Origin: JBEKDJ01 sp050014415
GTDB taxonomy: Bacteria; Desulfobacterota; BSN033; UBA1163
DNA: 18,935 nucleotides
Direction of reading: 5' to 3'
Assembly (NCBI GenBank): GCA_050014415.1
Contig: JBEKDJ010000060.1
Location: forward strand, 1-18,935
Shown: positions 7,745 through 13,686 of the stretch, in pieces
How positions within the stretch are numbered: the stretch's first letter is position 1
Layout of the letters: each line of letters opens with the position of its first letter
Notes under the pieces: generated by a model
What the model saw: only the letters and a program-made list of their open reading frames with translations
What the model was told of the DNA's origin: nothing
The model's database searches: none
Translations under genes and position numbers: made by a program

Positions 7745-8806
7745 CTATAATTTATATCTTCCTTTCAGTATCTGTGAAACCTCTAAAAGACAGGAAAATG
7801 CCTTCTCTACAATTCTTTCCTCAACATGAGAGACCTCGCATTTCTCACTCGTTTCGGCACTGATATCTTTAAGACAGCATCGTGCGGGGGCTATTAATGC
7901 CTGTTCGGCAATTTGTCTCAAGACCAGCCCCGTGTTGTCCGAAATTCCCTGCCAATAGTCGGAAAGGATTGAAGCCAGCTTTCCGGGTGTATGGACCGAA
8001 AGAACCGAGGATTCGGTGGGGACAATCCCCCAGGAGATCACCCCTCCCTTTTTGATAAACTCAGCAACACTCCGAGCGTATTCCTTAGGCATGAATCCAA
8101 TTTGAAATGCGTCGAAGGAGAGGATTTCTATTCCTAATTCTAATAGGTAGGGTAGGTTTACATCGGCGCAGAGGTGCAGTCCCTTGGGCCCTTCAAGGCC
8201 TTGAACAAAATTAAGATAGTCTTCCTTAGCCTGTTGGTCATTATATCCTGAAAGACCACTGAAGACATAACCCAGGCCTGGCTCATCCACCCAGACGAAA
8301 GCATTTTGATTTTTGGCCTTTAGCTCCTGATACTGGATATTCACCTTCTTCTGAATGAAATCGAATAGAATTGTTTTAGCCTCTTCATTATAGATGATGG
8401 GCTTGAAGTTTTCATCCAGTACCTTGAAACCAAAGCTCACAGGCCCGGTGATCTGCCCCCTTATGGCCTTATAACCCTGGAGGTCCTTGGAGAGAAATCT
8501 TTTAAATACCTTTGAATACTCTGTGGTGAGGGCATATGTTTCTGGATGTTCCATTTTTATGAAGTAATCTTCGAGTTCCTCCTGAAATCTTGCTGTAGTG
8601 AAAACAAGCTTTCCCTTTTCGAAATCGATCGCTATTCCTGGGAAATGCTCTGAGGTTTGAACATACATATCCTCATACAAACTCACATTGGGAAGTTGTG
8701 GCCAAAAAGGGATATCCAGACCCAAGGCAAGCTCAAGGGCCTGCTCAACATCGCTATGGGGCATGATGCCCATCGCGGTGGTACCGCACCTTGCATCAAA
8801 GATCAT
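7745..8806 (-). CDS. MetE-type core methionine synthase candidate (MesB-like, corrinoid-dependent)
   Basis: Cytoplasmic protein of 353 residues with only the catalytic barrel of cobalamin-independent methionine synthase (MetE/UROD superfamily). The zinc ligands expected for MetE are all visible: His211 and Cys213 (LHLCAD), Glu265 (VPTESS) and Cys310 or Cys311 (APARCC). VDEPGLG (173-179) matches the homocysteine-binding VDEPAL of MetE. The folate-binding N-terminal half of full MetE (about 750 residues) is absent. Core enzymes of this kind (families MesA-MesD, published by Price and colleagues) are thought to take methyl from a corrinoid protein; MesB occurs in anaerobes with the Wood-Ljungdahl pathway. 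Being last gene of the CODH/ACS operon with the corrinoid protein gene acsC fits that role. It starts 12 bases after the DUF3786 gene. Alternative: another zinc/corrinoid methyltransferase of the same fold. Fold and site are firm; acceptor and donor are inferred. Confidence 0.8.
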   Translation of the reverse strand: MIFDARCGTTAMGIMPHSDVEQALELALGLDIPFWPQLPNVSLYEDMYVQTSEHFPGIAIDFEKGKLVFTTARFQEELEDYFIKMEHPETYALTTEYSKVFKRFLSKDLQGYKAIRGQITGPVSFGFKVLDENFKPIIYNEEAKTILFDFIQKKVNIQYQELKAKNQNAFVWVDEPGLGYVFSGLSGYNDQQAKEDYLNFVQGLEGPKGLHLCADVNLPYLLELGIEILSFDAFQIGFMPKEYARSVAEFIKKGGVISWGIVPTESSVLSVHTPGKLASILSDYWQGISDNTGLVLRQIAEQALIAPARCCLKDISAETSEKCEVSHVEERIVEKAFSCLLEVSQILKGRYKL

Positions 8807-8818
8807 GGGGAGGCCTCA

Positions 8819-9448
8819 TCAGGAGGAATTCTTCGCCAGGTTGATCAATTTCCAGGTCAAGCTTTCGGTCAGAACGCAGACATCTTCGCTGGCTAAATAG
8901 TGACGGATGTTTCCATCAAATAATATATTACCCCCATGGGGGACTTCATCATCTCCTTTCCAGATGATGAAGAAGATCCGCGCCATAGGAAAGGCATCGA
9001 TGCTCACCGCCGCGTCGCCGTAATTTGCCCTCTGTCCCCCTAAATTTCGAGCAGCATCGACGAGCAGTTCGGGTCGATCACCGAAGCAACTCAAAATGGG
9101 TTCTAAGTTTCTTTTGACAAACACGGGAGAATAAAACTTCCCCCCCTCTATTTGCCCATAGGTGATCAGTTTGTTGGTGTAGGGGGCTCCTGTTGCCTGA
9201 GTCAGGTAGTGAAGGATGAGTATCTTGTCCTTGATGGGGACCTTCTCATCCTTTAGAGAAATTTCAACGTTGGGTAGTATGATCAAATAGGAGCGGTTCA
9301 GGTAGCGGAGGATGATTCTATTCCGATCCACATACTGGGCACCGCTGTTTCTGCACACTTCTTCAAGATCGATGCTTACGATTTTTTTGCAGCCCAGTTC
9401 ATAGGCAAGTTCAAACCCCTCTTCAGAGATATTATTGGATGAGGTCAT
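8819..9448 (-). CDS. DUF3786-domain protein of the CODH/ACS operon
   Basis: Soluble protein of 209 residues with no signal peptide or membrane segment. It resembles DUF3786: an N-terminal block (ELGCKKIVSIDLEEVCRNSGAQY), a middle block (ILILHYLTQATGAPYTNKLITY), and a C-terminal block FGDRPELLVDAARNLGGQ followed by GDAAVSIDAFP and IIWKGDDEVP. DUF3786 proteins are known to me as neighbours of Wood-Ljungdahl genes; their job is not established. The ATG at 9448 is preferred because GAGAGG stands just upstream and it begins the conserved part; the frame extends to 9562 but those 38 residues overlap the CooC gene and look unlike the family. It overlaps the upstream CooC gene by 17 bases, so translational coupling is likely. 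A role in cofactor or cluster assembly, or in corrinoid handling, is only a guess. Confidence 0.78.
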   Translation of the reverse strand: MTSSNNISEEGFELAYELGCKKIVSIDLEEVCRNSGAQYVDRNRIILRYLNRSYLIILPNVEISLKDEKVPIKDKILILHYLTQATGAPYTNKLITYGQIEGGKFYSPVFVKRNLEPILSCFGDRPELLVDAARNLGGQRANYGDAAVSIDAFPMARIFFIIWKGDDEVPHGGNILFDGNIRHYLASEDVCVLTESLTWKLINLAKNSS

Positions 9449-10190
9449 AACCCGCCTCTCGTAATATTTTTCTAACGGACACGGAAGAAGGGGAATCTTC
9501 AGGAATCTTGAGTAGGGATTCACCTTTAAGATTGTGTTCCCTGATGAGGGGATCATATGCAATTCTTCCCAGATATTTCTCGCCGCTCCTTAATAAATAT
9601 GTTTCTATCTCCTCCGTGAACCTGTAGTTCCCTACGAGATAAAATTTGTTGTAACTGATGTTGACACCCTTGGTGACATATTTGATCCGGTCTATGTGTT
9701 TTGCTGATTTTTCAGACGGATCAAGCACAACGAAAAGGTCGTTGATGTCAGGTGTCACTTTTCGGTTAAGATGCTCTAAACCAGCAGGAGAATCGACGAT
9801 GACCATTTCGTAGTTTTTGTGAAGACTCCTAATCGTTTCCTTAATCATCTCGTCAGGCAGGCAGTAACAACCTGCGGCAAGCTTTGTTCCGAGAGTGATG
9901 AGATCAAACTTCTCATCCTTGTACAGGATCGTCCCCTCTTCAATCTTGCGCTTCAATAGATCAGGTACATCCTTTGTATCTTTGCCCTTTCCGATGACCT
10001 CGAAAAGTGCATCTGCTACAGTCCATTTCCCCTCTTTCTCCAGATCGACACCGAGCATTTTGGCCAGACTTCCATCCGGATCGAGATCAATGAGGAGAAG
10101 GGGCTTCGCTTTGATATATTTTGTAAACAAGGAGGTAAAGGTCGATTTCCCTGTTCCCCCTCTGCCGGTAATCACATTTATCTTTCCCAT
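9432..10190 (-). CDS. cooC: CooC-like nickel-insertion ATPase, second tandem copy
   Basis: Cytoplasmic P-loop ATPase of the MinD/SIMIBI class, 252 residues, predicted to help load nickel into CODH or ACS. The P-loop is GRGGTGKST (9-17), followed by the IDLDPDGSLA switch (34-42), the CooC-type metal-binding pair Cys108-x-Cys110 (GCYC), and DSPAGLEHLNR (133-143), the CooC version of Walker B/switch II. The signature Lys expected in the deviant Walker A (KGGxGK) is Arg10. It lies 1 base after the first cooC stop, so the two are translated together. It is clearly a paralogue of that gene: the motif spacing is the same and the C-terminal LGRIAYDPLIREHNLKGESL block matches. Whether one copy serves CODH and the other ACS (AcsF-like) cannot be told from sequence. 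Confidence 0.88.
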   Translation of the reverse strand: MGKINVITGRGGTGKSTFTSLFTKYIKAKPLLLIDLDPDGSLAKMLGVDLEKEGKWTVADALFEVIGKGKDTKDVPDLLKRKIEEGTILYKDEKFDLITLGTKLAAGCYCLPDEMIKETIRSLHKNYEMVIVDSPAGLEHLNRKVTPDINDLFVVLDPSEKSAKHIDRIKYVTKGVNISYNKFYLVGNYRFTEEIETYLLRSGEKYLGRIAYDPLIREHNLKGESLLKIPEDSPSSVSVRKILREAGYDLIQ

Positions 10191-10191
10191 T

Positions 10192-10947
10192 TCAAACCAA
10201 CCCCGCTTTCTCTAAGATCCTTCTCACCGAGCGACAGGCAGGTGAATCCTCAGGGAGTGTGCGCAAGGATTCTCCTCTAAGGTTGTAGTCATCAACTCTT
10301 TTATCGTAGGCGATCCTTCCTAAAAAGGCTTCACCTGTCTCTTTCAAATAACGCTCCGATGCTTCATCGAACATATAATTCGCCAAGAGATAGAATTGAT
10401 TATACATGATCCCGACCTCTCTCAGAATGGCCTTTACCTTCTTCACATGGGTGATCGACTTATCGGACGGGTCGAGGATTACAAAGATGTCGTCCACCTC
10501 GGAGACAATATTGCGATTGAGGTGCTCCAGACCTGCCGGAGAATCGACGACGACGTTCGCATAGTTTTTAGCAAGCTGGGATATGATTTTCCTCAACAGG
10601 TGATCAGGAAAACAGTAGCACCCTTCGAGGTCCTTCGTCCCGAGGGTCAGGACATCGAACCCCTTTCCCTCGTACAGACAATCCGCCCAAACCAGTCCCT
10701 GGAAACGGTCCTCCACCGGTGTGAGAGGACTTCCTCCTCTTTGTCTCTCTTTCACAGCATCGTAGAGTGCCTCAACAATCGTTCTCTTAGATACCTTCTG
10801 GAGATCTATCCCGAGCATATCCGCCAGACTCAGATCGGGATCCAAATCAATCAGTAAGGATGGAGGGCTTAGATATCGACTCATCAAAGCGACAAAGGTT
10901 GATTTCCCTGCCCCTCCTCTCCCCGTGGAAACGATCTTCCTCGTCAT
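10192..10947 (-). CDS. cooC: CooC-like nickel-insertion ATPase, first tandem copy
   Basis: Cytoplasmic ATPase of 251 residues, paralogue of the next gene. Motifs: P-loop GRGGAGKST (9-17) with Arg10 where MinD-class proteins carry the signature Lys, IDLDPDLSLADMLG (33-46), the metal pair Cys110-x-Cys112 (GCYC), DSPAGLEHLNR (135-145) and ILDPSDKS. CooC of Rhodospirillum and Carboxydothermus binds nickel or zinc at a dimer-bridging CxC and couples ATP hydrolysis to CODH maturation; the same is inferred here. It has an extra loop around 68-90 (RQRGGSPLTP) absent in the second copy. The ATG at 10947 comes 1 base after the NuoF-like stop, with GAAGGAGG embedded in the end of that gene, a strong sign of operon coupling. 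Confidence 0.88.
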   Translation of the reverse strand: MTRKIVSTGRGGAGKSTFVALMSRYLSPPSLLIDLDPDLSLADMLGIDLQKVSKRTIVEALYDAVKERQRGGSPLTPVEDRFQGLVWADCLYEGKGFDVLTLGTKDLEGCYCFPDHLLRKIISQLAKNYANVVVDSPAGLEHLNRNIVSEVDDIFVILDPSDKSITHVKKVKAILREVGIMYNQFYLLANYMFDEASERYLKETGEAFLGRIAYDKRVDDYNLRGESLRTLPEDSPACRSVRRILEKAGLV

Positions 10948-10948
10948 T

Positions 10949-12886
10949 CTATCTGCCTCCTTCAGTGGAAACTGCTTTGTCCACCGGGCTTGGTGGGAGT
11001 TTGCTTACGGGTGAGACTTTTGTCACAGCCTTATACTGTGGGGGACATACTTCAAGACAGGTGCCACATTTCGAACATTTCTCTTGATCGATTCTCTTCA
11101 CCTCTCCTTTTCCCCCTTTGATTGCTTCGGTGGGGCATACAAGGACACAATGCTCACAAGCTCGATCACATTTATCAGGAAGAATATAGTAAGCCATAAG
11201 ATCCTTGCAGACCAGTGCAGGGCAGCGTTTTTCGAGGATGTGAGCCTTGTATTCATCACCAAAGTAGCGCAATGTGGTCAAAATAGGATTTGGAGCCGAA
11301 CGCCCCAGACCGCAAAGCGACCCCATTTTGACATCTTCTGCCAGTTGTTCGAGAAGTTCAAGATCTTCCATTCTGGCCTTCCCAGTGGAGATGTCCTCCA
11401 AGATACTCAGAAGCTGCACCGTTCCCATCCGGCACATCGTGCATTTGCCACAGGATTCTCTTGTGGTAAAGTCAAGAAAGAATCGGGCCGTATCGACAGC
11501 ACAATCATCCTCATCCATGAAGATCATACCGCCTGAACCCATCATGGAACCCGCTTCACGAAGGGAATCGAAATCGATAGGGATGTCGAGTAAGCTCTCA
11601 GGTATACAACCGCCAGAAGGACCGCCGATCTGCACCGCCTTGAATTGTTTTCCGTTCCGCATCCCCCCTGCAATATCGTAGACAACTCTTCTTGGTGTTG
11701 TACCCATAGGCACCTCGGCCAGGCCCGGGTATTGGACCTTCCCGGCAAGAGCAAATACCGCTGTACCTTTGCTTTTTTCTGTCCCAATCGAAACAAACTC
11801 ATCGGTTCCATGTCCCCCATCTCGTCCCCCATTTCCTCCAATAATCAGTGGGATATAGGAGAAGGTCTTTACGTTATTGAGAAGAGTAGGGCGCCCCCAT
11901 AAACCCGCCTCCGTAAGGCGGGGAGGTCTGACCCTTGGTTCACTCCTTCTCCCCTCCATGGCTGCGACCAGAGCCGTGGCCTCTCCGGAGACGAAGGCCC
12001 CCGCTCCTTCTGCGATCTCAATATGAAAACTGAAGTTGCTACCGAGAATACTCTCTCCTAAGACACCTATCTCCGCTCCCTGTCTTAGTGCAATCTTCAC
12101 TCGTTCAATCGCTAATGGATATTCGGCACGGACATAAATATAGCCCTTCTGGGCCCCGACTGCATACCCAGCGATGACTATGCCTTCGATGACCTCTTGA
12201 GGATCGCTCTCCAGAATGACCCTGTCCATAAAGGCGCCTGGGTCACCTTCATCCGCATTACAAACAACGTACTTTGTTCCGCCTTCAGCTTCACGGCATT
12301 GCTCCCATTTGAGCCCCGTATGGAATCCGGCCCCTCCTCTTCCCCTGAGCCCTGAATTTTTTACTTCTTCGATGATCTCTTCGGGCAACATCCTTAAAGC
12401 CTCCTCCAATGCCCTATAACCCCCATTCGCTATATAGTGTTGGATATTTTCAGGATCAATATAACCGCAGCGACGTAATATGAGGCGGAGTTCATGTTCA
12501 AATCTGGGGAGTTCAGGAATAAAAGGGGCTCCCCTTGCATCGATATCCAAAGTACCTAAGGCGAGCTCAAGGCAGGGATCATCCCCCATAATATACCCCT
12601 CTACAAGACGGGGGACTAAATCCGGGGTGATATTGTGATAGACAATACGGAGGGACTCCGGTTTGGAAATAATCACCAGGGGTTCAGCATAACATAAACC
12701 AATACAACCTACCTGGATAATCGGTACATCGATGCTCTGTCGTACAAATTCATTTTTAAAAGCATCGATGACATCCAATGCACCTGCCGCCTTGCCACAA
12801 GTAGCGGTCCCAACAAGGATATGTACACCCTTCTCTAAAGCTTCCCACTGGGCTTGAGCCCTTTTTCTAATCTCTTCAAATATCAA
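10949..12886 (-). CDS. NuoF/HydB-like NAD(P)H-acceptor flavo-iron-sulfur subunit with C-terminal ferredoxin domain
   Basis: Cytoplasmic electron-transfer subunit of 645 residues. Order: thioredoxin-like [2Fe-2S] domain with Cys30, Cys61 and Cys65 (TATCGKAAGA, GCIGLC; the family's fourth Cys is not obvious); FMN/NADH domain with GLRGRGGAGF (179-188) and CNADEGDPGAFMDR (209-222); SLBB region; NuoF cluster SCGKCTMC plus SLCGLG (Cys479, 482, 485, 525); and two C-terminal [4Fe-4S] sites (Cys573/577/580/584 and Cys604/607/610/614). The first of these has CxxxC instead of CxxC spacing. CGEET reads SGEAT at 300-304. The layout matches HydB of bifurcating hydrogenases and formate dehydrogenase partners. 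The start is TTG at 12886, with GAGGAAG upstream and an in-frame stop 9 bases before it. With the NuoE-like gene it probably moves electrons between NAD(P)H and ferredoxin or a C1 enzyme; the partner is unknown. Confidence 0.9.
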   Translation of the reverse strand: MIFEEIRKRAQAQWEALEKGVHILVGTATCGKAAGALDVIDAFKNEFVRQSIDVPIIQVGCIGLCYAEPLVIISKPESLRIVYHNITPDLVPRLVEGYIMGDDPCLELALGTLDIDARGAPFIPELPRFEHELRLILRRCGYIDPENIQHYIANGGYRALEEALRMLPEEIIEEVKNSGLRGRGGAGFHTGLKWEQCREAEGGTKYVVCNADEGDPGAFMDRVILESDPQEVIEGIVIAGYAVGAQKGYIYVRAEYPLAIERVKIALRQGAEIGVLGESILGSNFSFHIEIAEGAGAFVSGEATALVAAMEGRRSEPRVRPPRLTEAGLWGRPTLLNNVKTFSYIPLIIGGNGGRDGGHGTDEFVSIGTEKSKGTAVFALAGKVQYPGLAEVPMGTTPRRVVYDIAGGMRNGKQFKAVQIGGPSGGCIPESLLDIPIDFDSLREAGSMMGSGGMIFMDEDDCAVDTARFFLDFTTRESCGKCTMCRMGTVQLLSILEDISTGKARMEDLELLEQLAEDVKMGSLCGLGRSAPNPILTTLRYFGDEYKAHILEKRCPALVCKDLMAYYILPDKCDRACEHCVLVCPTEAIKGGKGEVKRIDQEKCSKCGTCLEVCPPQYKAVTKVSPVSKLPPSPVDKAVSTEGGR

Positions 12887-12955
12887 TCTTCCTCTTTACC
12901 CCATTAGAAAACCCTACGATAGTGAAAGACTTAAACAAATCGACATCCAATAGGT

Positions 12956-13016
12956 TGTCATTGCGGACGAAGTGAAGCAATCTCAGGGGATTGCCACGTC
13001 GCTTCGCTCCTCGCAA
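12956..13016. repeat. Inverted-repeat element of the dispersed 'TCATTGCG...GAAGCAATC' kind
   Basis: Left arm TTGCGGACGAAGTGAAGCAATC (split here: 12961-12982) pairs with the right arm 12989-13016, which carries a short insertion (CACGT) and ends TCCTCGCAA. The preceding TGTCA completes the TGTCATTGCG opening. Sequences of this form occur as multi-copy palindromic repeats in many bacterial chromosomes; copy number here cannot be judged from one window. Confidence 0.65.
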
Positions 13017-13091
13017 AGGCTGCTTTATTTGGCCATCACTATATTTCGCAACCCTCTTTTTATACACAACGACATAGGTCTTATACGATTT

Positions 13092-13176
13092 GTCATTCCG
13101 GGCTTGACCCGGAATCCAGTGTTTTTCTGGATTCCGGCTGGAGTTTACCCAGTACTTGATACGGGGCAGGAATGAC
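13092..13176. repeat. Short palindromic element bounded by GTCATTCC/GGAATGAC
   Basis: The ends GTCATTCC (13092-13099) and GGAATGAC (13169-13176) are exact inverted repeats. Inside is a perfect 11-bp inverted repeat, CCGGAATCCAG (13109-13119) and CTGGATTCCGG (13127-13137), with a 7-base loop. The form matches the dispersed GTCATTCC-type repeats or miniature elements seen in many bacteria. It codes for nothing I can support. Confidence 0.65.
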
Positions 13177-13215
13177 GACCTTTGCTGTGAAAAATGTCGC
13201 TGTGTATAACGGGGT

Positions 13216-13686
13216 TTACTCTTCCTGTCGATATGGAATTAAGGATTCCTCTACTTTAAAAGAGGACATCTTGGGATAAATTTTATCCTTAATCACCGTT
13301 ACAGGAGCCAACATGCAACAACCGATACAGGCAACCCTCTCGAGGCTGAAATGACCGTCTCCCGAGGTCTCTCCTACTTTAATCTTTAACTCACGCTCCA
13401 AAGCCTGCAGGACTAAACGACCGCCTGCGAGATGGCAGGCGGTCCCCATACAAACCTTTACATGATTTTCTCCAAGGGGGGTTAATCGGAACTGATTAAA
13501 AAAAGTTGCAACTCCCCAAATATCAACGGGCTTCATCCCCAAAAACTCGGCCACCTTCTTCATCGATTCTTTTGGAAGATATCCAAACTCTTTCTGAATC
13601 TCAAGCAAGATGGGGATTAAACCGTTACGCTTTCCTCGGTGCTTCTCAAAGATATTGGCGAGCTGTTCTTCTCCTTTCTCTGTCAT
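13216..13686 (-). CDS. NuoE-like [2Fe-2S] thioredoxin-fold subunit
   Basis: Cytoplasmic protein of 156 residues, the usual length of the 24-kDa NuoE/HydA-gamma family. It has an N-terminal helical part (ILLEIQKEFGYLP, 27-39) and the four [2Fe-2S] ligands Cys79 and Cys84 (VCMGTAC) plus Cys120 and Cys124 (ACIGCC). It would pass electrons next to the FMN site of the NuoF-like protein encoded downstream. Its ATG overlaps the acsC stop by 4 bases (ATGA), so the electron module is translationally coupled to the corrinoid protein gene. There are no other complex I genes here, so it belongs to a soluble NADH-linked complex rather than to respiratory complex I. Partner enzyme unknown; formate dehydrogenase, methylene-tetrahydrofolate reductase or a bifurcating complex are possible. 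Confidence 0.92.
   Translation of the reverse strand: MTEKGEEQLANIFEKHRGKRNGLIPILLEIQKEFGYLPKESMKKVAEFLGMKPVDIWGVATFFNQFRLTPLGENHVKVCMGTACHLAGGRLVLQALERELKIKVGETSGDGHFSLERVACIGCCMLAPVTVIKDKIYPKMSSFKVEESLIPYRQEE

Larger units (their letters stand above)
12887..13215. other. 329-base gap inside the operon, holding two repeat elements
   Basis: No gene is supported. The open frames here follow the repeat arms and show no protein motif. The stretch separates the NuoE-like stop from the TTG start of the NuoF-like gene, two products expected to work together, and is by far the widest gap in the minus-strand series. It carries two distinct inverted repeats listed separately. Confidence 0.6.

Noticed and set aside
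9449..9562. Longer start for the DUF3786 gene
   Set aside because: The extra 38 residues lie inside the cooC coding region in another frame and are unlike the family; the ATG at 9448 has a ribosome site.
10396..10857. 153-codon plus-strand frame opposite the first cooC gene
   Set aside because: Antisense shadow of a gene with clear conserved motifs; no motif or ribosome site of its own.
12972..13175. Plus-strand 67-codon frame between the NuoE-like and NuoF-like genes
   Set aside because: It is made of the two palindromic repeat elements and has no protein motif.
12956..13176. The two neighbouring repeats as a CRISPR array or insertion sequence
   Set aside because: The two units differ in sequence, there are no regular spacers, and no transposase gene is present.
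10949..13686. NuoE/NuoF-like genes as part of respiratory complex I
   Set aside because: No other nuo genes are present, the NuoF-like protein has extra N- and C-terminal cluster domains of the HydB type, and the genes sit in a CODH/ACS operon.
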